64,000 bases of DNA from positions 124,001 to 188,000 of the forward strand of contig NZ_FXAT01000013.1 in assembly GCF_900177725.1 (NCBI RefSeq), read 5' to 3'. The number at the start of each line of letters is the position of its first letter. The stretch's first letter is position 1. A model generated the notes under the pieces. The model was not told where the DNA came from. It made no database searches and was given only the letters and a program-made list of their open reading frames with translations. Below, one piece after another: positions 26,733-35,371 of this stretch. The position numbers and the translations under genes are program-made. This DNA is from Paraburkholderia susongensis. Its GTDB lineage: Bacteria; Pseudomonadota; Gammaproteobacteria; Burkholderiales; Burkholderiaceae.

Positions 26733-27266
26733 ATGTCCAGTGCTGCAACACCACAGATCTCTCATTTCGGGGTCTTTTGCCGAGACCTCGATCATATGGT
26801 CGCCTTTTACACCAGCGTCTTCGGTCTGACAGTCACCGATCGCGGACAAGGCCATACGATGCCATACGAAATAGCCTTTTTGAGCTCCTCACCGCGCCAG
26901 CATCACCAGCTCGCTTTGGCATCTTCTCGCGCGGAGGGAGCCCAGAGCACCGTCATGCAAATCTCATTCAAAGTGCGGAGCTTGGCCGAGTTGCGTGAGG
27001 TAAGGCATGGTGCAGTTGCTCATGGCGCCTCGAAAATGAGAGGTCTAAATCACGGCAACGCATTGTCGATCTACTTCAACGACCCCGAGGACAATACCGT
27101 CGAGGTCTACCTGGATACGCCATGGTACGTCGCACAGCCCCACGGCGACCCGCTCGATCTCGAACGCCCCGATGGCGACATCTGGGCAGAAACCGAGCGA
27201 ATCTGCCGTGCCGATCCGACTTTCATGCCCGTTGAGGAATGGCAGTCCCGGTTCAATCGCCTTTGA
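26733..27266 (+). CDS. VOC-family protein (extradiol-dioxygenase/glyoxalase fold)
   Basis: A 177-residue vicinal-oxygen-chelate protein with one pair of beta-alpha-beta-beta-beta modules. The first metal ligand is the His in ISHFGVFCRDLDHM (about residue 12), a middle segment has GLNHGNALSIYFNDPEDN (another His) and the Glu of NTVEVYLDTPWYV is the usual third ligand. The sequence style is that of short biphenyl-2,3-diol 1,2-dioxygenase-like proteins, so ring cleavage of a catechol-type product is possible; glyoxalase or isomerase activity cannot be excluded. AGGAG precedes the ATG. It follows the FAH gene and precedes a UspA gene. Confidence 0.82.
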   Translation: MSSAATPQISHFGVFCRDLDHMVAFYTSVFGLTVTDRGQGHTMPYEIAFLSSSPRQHHQLALASSRAEGAQSTVMQISFKVRSLAELREVRHGAVAHGASKMRGLNHGNALSIYFNDPEDNTVEVYLDTPWYVAQPHGDPLDLERPDGDIWAETERICRADPTFMPVEEWQSRFNRL

Positions 27267-27368
27267 AGTGCAGGATCAGCCCGGTGTCGCTACGATGTAG
27301 AGAAAAACCACTCGTCAACAGAGACAGGCGACGTGGACATACCAACAACGTCATCCCGAGATCGAACC

Positions 27369-27824
27369 ATGAGCATCTACAAAAAAATCTTGCTCTGCTA
27401 TGACGCCACGCTCGAGGGAAGAAAGGCGCTGCACCAAGGCGCTGAACTCGCTGTCCAGTTCAACACCGAGACTCACCTGCTATCCGTGCTCGATCTCCAC
27501 TCCCGAATCGGTCAAAGCGCCGGCCTGGTATTCGATGTCGTCTGTGACCAGTTCGAACAGGATGCGAAATCTATTCTGAGTGACGGTGTCGAGCAATTGA
27601 TGGCGGAGTGGGGACTTGACGTACAAGGGCACTATGCCTTCGGCAACCCTATAGACGTCATAGCCCGATACGCAAACAGATTGCAGGTCGATCTGATCGT
27701 GGTCGGCCATCGCTGCCGCAAGAACCTCTCACGATGGTGGAGCGGCTCCGGACACGCCCCCCTGCTAGATCGCGTCTCCTGCAGTATTCTCGTCGCTTGC
27801 GCCGGGTCTGCGAGCGACCGATAA
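27369..27824 (+). CDS. Universal stress protein, UspA family
   Basis: A 151-residue single-domain protein. The start YKKILLCYDATLEGRKALHQGAELA and the end VDLIVVGHRCRKNLSRWWSGSGHAPLLDRVSCSILVA show the ATP-binding UspA form, with the G-2x-G-9x-G(S/T) loop present in altered form (GHRCRKN...GSG). I chose ATG 27369; an upstream GTG at 27333 adds no similarity. It is the last plus-strand gene of the aromatic cluster, 102 bp after the VOC gene. Role likely in stress survival rather than catalysis. Confidence 0.82.
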   Translation: MSIYKKILLCYDATLEGRKALHQGAELAVQFNTETHLLSVLDLHSRIGQSAGLVFDVVCDQFEQDAKSILSDGVEQLMAEWGLDVQGHYAFGNPIDVIARYANRLQVDLIVVGHRCRKNLSRWWSGSGHAPLLDRVSCSILVACAGSASDR

Positions 27825-27903
27825 TCGGTTTCCTTCACACGAGTGTTGCGACTCCCGCCTCAATATCGGCGAGGCAGCGAACCGCCTCACCGACTGCCTT
27901 TCT

Positions 27904-29022
27904 TCAGAACGTCGTTTGCATGCCGATCCGGCCAATGAATTGCGTATTTCCACTCGACGAGCCGAACGTTCCGTTGATCAACGCGTTCGCACCAGAGTTG
28001 GTGATTTGATAGACGGCCTGCACATAGACTGCGGTTCGCTTGGACAGGTGGTATTTGAAGACAGCATCCAGTTGGTTTGCGTGATTGTGATCCACCACGG
28101 CATTGCCCCACATATAAGTGTAGGCAAGGCTCGTGGAGAACGACGGAACAACGAAGTAAAGCGCCCCGACTTCAACAGCGTTCACCATCGCCCCATTTAG
28201 CGTATTGAGCGTATTCGTGAAGAGCGCGGTTAATAGCAGTTTCGGAGTGTTATAGCTCGCGCCCACACCGATATTGCGAACGCTATCGCCGAGCAACGTC
28301 GCGTAGCGGATATCCGTGTATGCCACGCCAACAGCAAATGGTTTGAAGCTGTAGCTCAAACCGAAACTGTCCGCACTGTTTTCACGAAAATCGCCCGCTG
28401 TGCCGCCAAAGGCATACATTCCCCCGAACCGCAAACCATCGATGAGTGGGCTCGTGTATTTGACCACATTGTCCAATGCCGTATCGGCACCCATATGGTC
28501 GAAACGGTACGACCCATCGCCAGGCGGAGATCCGGGAATAGCCAGGTTGCCGAACGGGCCGTCCCGATATTGATAATAGCCACCTCCGTACCGCGCCGCA
28601 TCGGCGCCAACGTCGGAATACAAGGTGTCCATCATGAAATCGTACTGCCGGCCGAGCGTGAGCTTGCCGTATCGCTCGTTATCCAATCCGACCCAGGCGT
28701 TTTCCGCGAAAAGCCCCGTTCCAGACTCACTTCCGTTGTTCGGCAACGCGAGAATATTTCCATTGACCCCAAACTGCGTCACCAACCTGAAAATCGCATG
28801 CGTGCCGTTGCCGAGGTCTTCGCTGCCACTGAACCCCAGCAGATTTGGCAAGTCGACGTTGTCCATTCTCCATACAGAGTGGCCTCCAATATTACTGATG
28901 TATGAAATGCCCAAATCCAGCGTGCCCCACATCGTCACGCTGCTTTGCGCTTGCGCCCGAGGCGCAACACCAAGACCTGCAGCCACGACTACCGCCGTGG
29001 TCATGATCCCCTTCCTCACCAT
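27904..29022 (-). CDS. Outer-membrane porin, Burkholderia (OmpC/Porin_4) type
   Basis: A 372-residue trimeric general porin. A signal peptide is visible from ATG 29022 (MVRKGIMTTAVVVAAGLGV ... RAQA, cut before QSSVTMWG). The mature start SSVTMWGTLDLGISYISNIGG, the FSGSEDLGNGTHAIFRL strand, the ENAWVGLDNERYGKLTLGRQYD block and the C-terminal GRIGMQTTF ending in Phe are the standard marks of beta-proteobacterial porins. AAGGAG lies just upstream. A copy of the cluster palindrome half site is 56 bp upstream, so the porin probably serves uptake of the cluster's substrate. Confidence 0.9.
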   Translation of the reverse strand: MVRKGIMTTAVVVAAGLGVAPRAQAQSSVTMWGTLDLGISYISNIGGHSVWRMDNVDLPNLLGFSGSEDLGNGTHAIFRLVTQFGVNGNILALPNNGSESGTGLFAENAWVGLDNERYGKLTLGRQYDFMMDTLYSDVGADAARYGGGYYQYRDGPFGNLAIPGSPPGDGSYRFDHMGADTALDNVVKYTSPLIDGLRFGGMYAFGGTAGDFRENSADSFGLSYSFKPFAVGVAYTDIRYATLLGDSVRNIGVGASYNTPKLLLTALFTNTLNTLNGAMVNAVEVGALYFVVPSFSTSLAYTYMWGNAVVDHNHANQLDAVFKYHLSKRTAVYVQAVYQITNSGANALINGTFGSSSGNTQFIGRIGMQTTF

Positions 29023-29077
29023 CGTCTCCTTCGAGTTGACTACCTCCAATGACCTATGCTGTAAATGCCCGATCCTA

Positions 29078-29091
29078 TTTTATGCATTCTT
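29078..29091. promoter_or_regulatory. GntR-regulon operator copy f (half site)
   Basis: TTTTATGCATTCTT keeps the left half and centre of the palindrome but has lost the right arm. A second degenerate half (TTTTTATGTATA) follows within 20 bp. It is located 56 bp before the porin start. Confidence 0.45.
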
Positions 29092-29569
29092 TTTATTTTT
29101 ATGTATATTCAATCAAATGTGCGTATAAGCCAAGGCCTATGTAGCCAGAAAGGGATAGGTGTTTACACGCCCGTGATGGGACACCTTCGTCTTGCCGTCC
29201 GCGTCTGTCACAAGGTGGAAACTCTTGCGGTCAGCGCAAGCACGAATGGTTCTGATCGCCAGGTGGCGAGCGTAAGGCGGCGTAGGCCCTCGGGAGAGCA
29301 GATGAAGCGAAGGCTTTGCAGGCGTCTCGGTCGAGAGTCCTGCGGCGTGCCTGACGTCGACTCGCAAGACGCTGGTCAGGACTGGACAAAGAAGGTGACC
29401 CAGGCACCAGCCGCACGACTTCGGCGGCAAGGTCGCCGCGTCATTTGCACATGGCGGCCTGCCGTGGGACGAGATAGGGTGTGGCGAGTGACGCGCCTGC
29501 GTGCCCAACACGACAACGGTCCTTCTGCACTAGACGCCTGAACTACAATGAATACACGCAGGAATGCCT
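29092..29569. other. Intergenic region without recognisable gene
   Basis: Frames here (both strands) show no family similarity; the base composition is mixed. The right end runs into an IS3 transposase relic, so part of this stretch may be decayed insertion sequence. Terminal inverted repeats could not be identified by eye. Confidence 0.35.
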
Positions 29570-29756
29570 GGCGATTTAGGTCGGCGCTCGCAAGACGTGC
29601 TGGTGCCTATCGGCCCGGCCTTCGTCACGCCCGGTAGCACATGGCAAAACGGCTTCGCCGAAAGCTTCAATGGCACACTGAGCGTCGAACTACTGAATCG
29701 CGAATGGTTCGGCAGCCGCGCCGAAGCCAACGTGTTCATTGAGCAGTGGCCACTGA
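29570..29756 (+). pseudogene. IS3-family transposase (OrfB) fragment
   Basis: About 60 codons match the integrase-core end of IS3-type transposases: FVTPGSTWQNGFAESFNGTL, then SVELLNREWFGSRAEANVFIEQW. The segment holds the catalytic Glu (GFAESFNG). The upstream DD residues, OrfA and both ends are missing. It sits between the porin and an orphan binding-protein gene and marks an old insertion. Confidence 0.75.
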
Positions 29757-29857
29757 TAACAGAGTCATCGGCGGGGTCGCTCTGTCAACCGAGCGACCCC
29801 GCATCCGTCTACCGACTGTGTGAAAGTCTCGAGCCTGCTGACTGTTAGGGATACGAC

Positions 29858-30997
29858 TCACATCTTCTGGACAGACAGAGTCGATTTCTTGCCGCCCTTG
29901 TAGTCGTAGAGCGTAATCACCGGTTCACGCAGATCGCCCTTGTCGTCAAATCTGACATCGCCTATCACACCGTTGTAGTCGCTACCGGACATCGCGGCGA
30001 GTACCTTCGACGGATCAGTGGAGTCTGCCCGCTTCATCGCAGCGACAATGATACCAACCGAGTCATAAGCGAACGGAGCATACAGCTCGATGGGTTGATG
30101 GAAGCGTGCCTCATAGGCCTTCTGAAATGCCGCACCTCCCTTCATTTGATCCACCGGCATCCCGGGTTGAGAACAGATCACGTTCTTCGCGGCGTCGCCC
30201 GCGAGATCAGGGAGCTTGCCTGTGCAGACTCCGTCGCCCGCCAGCACCCTCATGCTCAACCCCAGCTGGGACGCCTGCTTCGCGAACGGACCGCCCGTAG
30301 CGTCTTCACCGCCGTACATGATTGCGTCTGGACGCTCACCCTTGATCTTCGTCAGGATTGCCCTGAAGTCAGTGGCCTTGTCGTTGGTCGCATCATGACT
30401 CACCACCGTTACGCCCCCAGCCTTCGCGGTCTTCTCGAATTCATTCGCGAGACCCTGGCCATAGGCAGTCGAGTCGTCCACAATGGCCACCGATTTTGCA
30501 TGCAGTACTTTCTGTGCGTACTCAGCTAACGCAGGGCCCTGCTGTGCATCGGTCGCGACGAGCCGGTACGTTGACTTGAACCCCTGCTGGGTATACTGCG
30601 GATTGGTGGATGCGGGTGAAATCTCCAGCACCCCAGCTTCGTTGTATATGCGCGAGGCAGGGATGGAGCATCCCGAGTTCAGATGCCCTACGACTGCGAC
30701 GACGTGATCGTCAACCAGTTTCTGGGCGACCTGAGTCGCGGTACGCGGATCGGCGGCGTCGTCCTGGGCATCGAGTTGCAGCGTGATCTTCCTGCCTCCG
30801 ATAACGAGCCCCTTCTTGTTGAATTCCTCCACGGCAAGCCGCGCTCCGTTTTCTTCGTCTTTACCGAGGTGAGCAACTTCGCCGGTTAATGGCGCCGCAT
30901 GGCCGATCTTCACGACTTCGTCGGCTTTGGCGGTTTGAATGCCCGCCATAGCGAGAGCAACGGCGCAAAGGCGTAATAGTGCTGCTGTCTGTTTCAT
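29858..30997 (-). CDS. Branched-chain amino acid-type ABC substrate-binding protein (LivK family)
   Basis: A 379-residue periplasmic binding protein. A signal peptide (MKQTAALLRLCAVALAMAGI ... TAKA) is followed by VVKIGHAAPLTGEVAHLGKD and ARLAVEEFNKKG, the start typical of LivJ/LivK proteins, then VVAVVGHLNSGCSIPASRIY, the ligand-binding loop, and DAIMYGGEDATGGPFAKQA. The ATG at 30997 has GGGAGA upstream. No LivH, LivM, LivG or LivF genes are in the window, so it is an orphan that must share a permease elsewhere. It is divergent from the amino-acid cluster that follows, so it could feed the same route. Confidence 0.9.
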   Translation of the reverse strand: MKQTAALLRLCAVALAMAGIQTAKADEVVKIGHAAPLTGEVAHLGKDEENGARLAVEEFNKKGLVIGGRKITLQLDAQDDAADPRTATQVAQKLVDDHVVAVVGHLNSGCSIPASRIYNEAGVLEISPASTNPQYTQQGFKSTYRLVATDAQQGPALAEYAQKVLHAKSVAIVDDSTAYGQGLANEFEKTAKAGGVTVVSHDATNDKATDFRAILTKIKGERPDAIMYGGEDATGGPFAKQASQLGLSMRVLAGDGVCTGKLPDLAGDAAKNVICSQPGMPVDQMKGGAAFQKAYEARFHQPIELYAPFAYDSVGIIVAAMKRADSTDPSKVLAAMSGSDYNGVIGDVRFDDKGDLREPVITLYDYKGGKKSTLSVQKM

Positions 30998-31544
30998 GAA
31001 GATATCTCCCACGAGATGCTACCCGTAGCATGGACATGGGCATCCCAGCGATAACTTCGCTCGGCATGCCGTCAGTAGATTCCGTTCCAACGAACGACCA
31101 GCCATGGTCCTGAATCAAGGATGACAACTCCGGAAACCACTGCTGGCGAGCCGAATATAGGTAGCCTTAAATTTCTTGTGCTTAACGGCTTGTAAATCGA
31201 TCATTAAATACGGTTTAATGGCCGGTCCGCATCGAACGACAGCTTGCAGAGGCGCCGCCCTCGCACGCTCGACCCGGCTGAAGTGGCGTGCGGAAAGGAC
31301 GTGGCGATCGATTCGCCCATCAATCTTTCCCGAGGATTCTTCGCAGAACACTGACAGATATCCATTCTCCGAACCCTTGCCGCCAGGCCACGTAACTCGA
31401 AGTCAGGCGCGTCATTAACGAAGTCTTAACGATAACTTCAGATACCGTTAATCACGGGCGGAGCCATTCGACATATAGTCCTTTCATCCAGATCAACGCC
31501 GCATTGTGCACGTGTGCAGCGCGGGCAAACCGAAGGTCCTTCTG
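30998..31544. promoter_or_regulatory. Divergent promoter region between LivK and aldolase genes
   Basis: About 550 bp with no convincing gene. Near the right end is an inverted pair TTAACG (31415-31420) and CGTTAA (31446-31451) with a further TTAACGATAA (31426-31435) in between. This is a candidate operator for the DauR/YheO-type regulator of the cluster, placed 94-130 bp before the aldolase start. No promoter elements are certain. Confidence 0.35.
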
Positions 31545-32675
31545 ATGAACATTGACGAACTGAATACTCCCGCAGCGCTGGTTGACGTTGGCCGTATGTC
31601 CCGCAATATCGAACGCATGCAACGCCGGCTCGATTCGCTTGGCGCGAGCTTCCGCCCGCACGTCAAGACGACAAAGTGCGAGCCGATCGTTCGCGCCCAA
31701 GTCGCTGCTGGCGCCAGGGGCATTACGGTCTCTACGCTGAAAGAAGCAGAGCAGTTCTTTGCGAATGGAGTCAGCGACATCGTATATGCGGTCGGGATGA
31801 TCCCCACGAAGCTGCCCCAGGCGCTAGCGTTGCGCCGGCAAGGCTGCGATCTGAAGATCATTGCCGACAGCATACAATCGGCCGAAGCTATCGCGGCTTT
31901 CGGACGCGATCACGGAGCCGTGTTCGAAGTATGGATCGAGGTCGATGTCGATGGGCACCGCTCCGGTATCGCTCCTGAAGACGATCTGCTGATCACCGTG
32001 GGGCGTGCCCTTGTCGGCGGTGGAATGAACCTTGGCGGCGTCCTCGCTCACGCAGGGTCGAGCTACGAATACAGCAAGCACGAGGACCTGGTTCGCATCG
32101 CAGAACAGGAGCGAGCCGGTGCTGTCCGGGCGGCTGAACGGCTTCGCGCTGCGGGCTTGACGTGCCCCGTCGTCAGCATCGGCTCGACCCCCACCGCGCT
32201 TTCGGCCGAGCGCCTCGAGGGTGTCACCGAAGTGCGGGCCGGTGTCTACGTGATGTTCGATCTTGTGATGCACAATGTCGGCGTCTGCGGCACGGCAGAC
32301 ATCGCACTCAGCGTACTGACGACGGTTATCGGTCACCAGGAGGACAAAGGGTGGGCCATCGTGGACGCCGGCTGGATGGCGATGAGTCGGGATCGCGGCA
32401 CGCAGCGGCAGCAACACGATTTCGGATACGGCCTTGTGTGTTCAAAGAACGGCGCTCCCCTCAGCGATTACGTATTGAGCAGCGCAAACCAGGAGCACGG
32501 CGTCATCTCTCGTATTGGTTCCGTCGACCGGGATATTGCAAAGCATTTTCCGATCGGGACGCGGCTTCGCATTCTGCCGAATCACGCCTGCGCGACCGGA
32601 GCACAGCACCCTGAATATCAGGCAATCGCCGAAGACGGCACGGCTGAAACATGGCCCCGCTTCTACGGCTGGTAA
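31545..32675 (+). CDS. PLP-dependent DSD1/D-threonine-aldolase-family enzyme
   Basis: A 376-residue enzyme with an alanine-racemase-type TIM barrel followed by a beta domain. The PLP lysine is likely Lys41 in FRPHVKTTKC. The metal pair is His347 and Cys349 (LPNHACATG), the zinc-ligand combination known for D-serine dehydratases, where D-threonine aldolases carry His and Asp. ELNTPAALVD, AVGMIPTKLPQA, HAGSSYEYSK and SIGSTPTA are further family blocks. GAAGG precedes the ATG. Beta-hydroxyaspartate aldolase (BhcC) belongs to this family, and neighbouring genes encode a dehydratase and a reductase of the other Bhc families. Cleavage or dehydration of a D- or erythro-3-hydroxy amino acid is therefore likely; which one cannot be read directly. 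Confidence 0.85.
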   Translation: MNIDELNTPAALVDVGRMSRNIERMQRRLDSLGASFRPHVKTTKCEPIVRAQVAAGARGITVSTLKEAEQFFANGVSDIVYAVGMIPTKLPQALALRRQGCDLKIIADSIQSAEAIAAFGRDHGAVFEVWIEVDVDGHRSGIAPEDDLLITVGRALVGGGMNLGGVLAHAGSSYEYSKHEDLVRIAEQERAGAVRAAERLRAAGLTCPVVSIGSTPTALSAERLEGVTEVRAGVYVMFDLVMHNVGVCGTADIALSVLTTVIGHQEDKGWAIVDAGWMAMSRDRGTQRQQHDFGYGLVCSKNGAPLSDYVLSSANQEHGVISRIGSVDRDIAKHFPIGTRLRILPNHACATGAQHPEYQAIAEDGTAETWPRFYGW

Positions 32676-32796
32676 GCCGTGCCCCCTCCGAAGTCGATTG
32701 GCGCTCCCGCGCCCGTCGGCTTCAGGCTAAAACGATCTCGCACGCCTATGCGAGGCTGGTACGTGTTTCTCCCTTTTTAATTCAGGGGTACCTGCT

Positions 32797-33429
32797 CTAG
32801 CGGACGTCGTTATAGACAGTCGCCCGCGAGACGCCGAGGTGCTGGGAGATCACATCCATCGCCTTGCGGACCTCAAGATACCCTTCCCCCTTCAACTCCT
32901 GCATCAACTCCCTCCGCTGCTCGGCCTTCAGCAGGCGCGGCGTAGTTGCCAGATTCACCGCAAACCGGTCAATACGTTCACGAATCGCGTCTGCGCTCGC
33001 AGGATCCAGCGATTCCTTCATCGGTGCGCTATCCGTAAGACAGAATTGCCCCAGGATCGCCTGGATCCCGCGAAAGAGCGACACGTCAACATTGAGGCAC
33101 AGAGCCGCAATGTAATGCCCGCCGGAATCCTTGATGCCGATGGATGTGCTCTTCGCCGTACGGCCGTCGGAAAAGCGGTTTGGGTAGTTGGAAAGGATCT
33201 GCGGATAGTCGTCGTCCGCAATCCGCGCCAGCCCAAGCTCGGTCGCGGGATCGCCAACAGATCGACCCGACAGGTTGTTATGGATAGTCAGAATCGCATT
33301 TTTGGGCGTGCGAAGGTCATGCACGACAACCTCGGTAAAGGGCGCAAACATTTCGCCCAACCCCTGCGCGATGCACTGGATCTGTTCCAGCAACGACTCC
33401 TGCTCGGAGTTCGCCTTTTTCTTTGCCAT
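32797..33429 (-). CDS. YheO/DauR-type PAS-HTH transcriptional regulator
   Basis: A 210-residue regulator with an N-terminal YheO-like PAS domain (about residues 15-125; FAPFTEVVVHDLRTPKNAILTIHNNLSGR and STSIGIKDSGGHYIAALCLNVD) and a C-terminal HTH_22 domain (about 150-208; YLEVRKAMDVISQHLGVSRATVYNDVR). DauR, which represses D-arginine use in Pseudomonas, is of this family, so control of D-amino or hydroxy-amino acid use fits. It is transcribed convergently with the aldolase gene and divergently from the asparaginase unit, where its operator may be in the 33430-33685 gap. Confidence 0.9.
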   Translation of the reverse strand: MAKKKANSEQESLLEQIQCIAQGLGEMFAPFTEVVVHDLRTPKNAILTIHNNLSGRSVGDPATELGLARIADDDYPQILSNYPNRFSDGRTAKSTSIGIKDSGGHYIAALCLNVDVSLFRGIQAILGQFCLTDSAPMKESLDPASADAIRERIDRFAVNLATTPRLLKAEQRRELMQELKGEGYLEVRKAMDVISQHLGVSRATVYNDVR

Positions 33430-33685
33430 GGTTGACGATTTATCCAGACTTAACAGAACTGTTCAGATTCTCGCACAAAACCGACCCTGTGCCGATTGCA
33501 CTAGCGAAGGCAGTGATAACCCTTGTTGCACTTTTTATCCATCATTGTACATTTCGTCTAGTCCAATCAACCGGACATCCGGCCTGTCGCGCTAGCGAAT
33601 CGCCGGCAACCGCATCCCGTTCCCCCTGCTGTCGCAGAGTGGTCGAGCGCTGCAAGCATATTCAATTTCGGAGACACCCAAAATC

Positions 33686-34813
33686 ATGGCAACAAACACT
33701 GGACTTCGCCTGGCAACCCTCCTTGCGGCCAGCACCGCGCTGCTGACATCCCTTCTCTGCCCCACTGCGTCGATGGCGGCCAATGAAGCTCAACATGCGA
33801 CCCAATCGCAGGACAATGCGATCGCGCGCCCGCGCATTATTGTCCTCGCCACTGGCGGAACGATCGCCGCCGTCCCTGATACCAGGTCCGCGATCGGTTA
33901 CAACGCGGGTGGCTTGACGGGCGACCAGCTCGTCGCCAGTGTTCCCGGACTCGACAAGCTGGCAAACATCAAGGCTGAGCAGATCTCGAATGTCGGCTCG
34001 CAGGATATGAACGACAAGATCTGGTTCCAGCTTGCGAAGCGGATCAAGGAAATCTTCGATCGCAACGAGGCGGATGGAGTCGTCATCACGCATGGAACCG
34101 ATACGCTCGAGGAGACAGCGTTCTTTCTTCAAAACGTTCTCCACTCGCACAAGCCGGTTGTCCTGGTCGGTTCGATGCGCTCGGGAAGCGAGCCAGGCGC
34201 CGACGGCCCGGCTAATCTGTACGAGGCCGTAAAAGTCGCGGCGAGCCCGCAGTCGACCGGGCGCGGCGTGATGGTGGTGATGAACGATACGATTCAGGCA
34301 CCGCGCTGGGCCACGAAATCGAACACCACTTCGGTTCAAACCTTCATGTCGCCGAATGCCGGCCCCATCGGCTACGTGGACCCGGCAGCGGTTCGATTCC
34401 TTTTTCCGGTCATGGCACGGGAACATCAGGCGTACGCGCTTCCCGCCAACCCTCCGCTCCCACGAGTCGAGATTGTGTACGCGCATAGCAACATGGATGC
34501 AACCCAGATCGATAATGCGGTGAAGGACGGTGCGAAGGGGATTGTTCTCGCGGGGGACGGTGACGGGAACACTTCCAAAGAGGCACTTGATGCGCTCGAA
34601 CGTGCTGTCAAAAAGGGAATCGTTGTGGTGCGGTCGACGCGAGTCGTATCGGGATTTGTCAATCGAAACGTCGAGGTTCCGGACGACCAGAACGGCTTCG
34701 TCGTTTCATACGACCTCAACGCGCAGAAGGCTCGTGTATTGGTACAGCTTCTCGTTGCAAACGGCGTGACTGCGCCGGACAAGGTTCAGCAGGCTTTTGC
34801 GACGACATACTGA
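33686..34813 (+). CDS. ansB: Periplasmic type II L-asparaginase
   Basis: A 375-residue enzyme hydrolysing asparagine (and often glutamine) to aspartate and ammonia. A signal peptide of about 31 residues ends near ASMAA, so it is exported. The first catalytic Thr lies in ATGGTIA (56-61) and the second in HGTDTLEET (136-144), both intact. The SMRSGSEPGADGPANL loop differs from the usual SMRPSTSMSADGP: the Pro-Ser-Thr part is altered, which may affect substrate range. Start ATG at 33686 has CGGAG upstream. Exported asparaginase plus the dicarboxylate symporter at 35372 suggests periplasmic deamidation and uptake of aspartate. Confidence 0.93.
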   Translation: MATNTGLRLATLLAASTALLTSLLCPTASMAANEAQHATQSQDNAIARPRIIVLATGGTIAAVPDTRSAIGYNAGGLTGDQLVASVPGLDKLANIKAEQISNVGSQDMNDKIWFQLAKRIKEIFDRNEADGVVITHGTDTLEETAFFLQNVLHSHKPVVLVGSMRSGSEPGADGPANLYEAVKVAASPQSTGRGVMVVMNDTIQAPRWATKSNTTSVQTFMSPNAGPIGYVDPAAVRFLFPVMAREHQAYALPANPPLPRVEIVYAHSNMDATQIDNAVKDGAKGIVLAGDGDGNTSKEALDALERAVKKGIVVVRSTRVVSGFVNRNVEVPDDQNGFVVSYDLNAQKARVLVQLLVANGVTAPDKVQQAFATTY

Positions 34814-34936
34814 TCCCGAACTCACGCTCAAGTCGTGAGGCCAAGCAGCTATTGACCAAGGGCCGCTCGGGCGTTTCCATGTCGTGAAGTGGCTCTATTC
34901 ATCCTAAACACCATAGTCAAACATAAGGATTACGAA

Positions 34937-35347
34937 ATGTCTGGTCAGAAAACGGACGGTGCAATTCAATGCGCCAACAGCACCGAGATCGCACCGCCCG
35001 CTGGGCACTACTCGCACGTCTGCATCGCGGCGGGGCTCGTCCATATTTCCGGCCAGTTGCCGGTGAATCCTGCGGGCCTGCCCCTGCAGGGCCACACGTT
35101 CGAGGAGCAAGTGGAACAGGTGCTCGAAAATGTCGATGGCTGCCTGAAGCAAGCCGGTGTCACACGCACGAGCCTTGTACAGGTGCGCGTCTATGTCACG
35201 GACATCAAATCCTGGCCTGATTTCGATCGCCTGTACACAGCCTGGATTGGCGATCACCGCCCCGCTCGCGCCGTTGCCGGCGTTTCCCACCTGCATTACG
35301 GCGTTAGTGTCGAGGTCGAGGCAGTCGCCTTGGCCCCTTCGGTCTGA
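34937..35347 (+). CDS. RidA/YjgF-family imine deaminase
   Basis: A 136-residue protein of the Rid family. VHISGQLPVNPAGLPLQGHTFEEQ, VEQVLENVDGCLKQAG and RVYVTDIKSWPDFDRLYTAW are family segments, and the Arg of the substrate-binding RPARAV (about residue 110) is present. True RidA proteins hydrolyse 2-aminoacrylate and related enamines or imines released by PLP dehydratases; relatives occur as cluster-specific imine deaminases. AAGGA precedes the ATG at 34937. Next to a PLP dehydratase gene, it may act on iminosuccinate- or aminoacrylate-type intermediates. Confidence 0.88.
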   Translation: MSGQKTDGAIQCANSTEIAPPAGHYSHVCIAAGLVHISGQLPVNPAGLPLQGHTFEEQVEQVLENVDGCLKQAGVTRTSLVQVRVYVTDIKSWPDFDRLYTAWIGDHRPARAVAGVSHLHYGVSVEVEAVALAPSV

Positions 35348-35371
35348 CGCACCGCTGGAGGAACCACCATC

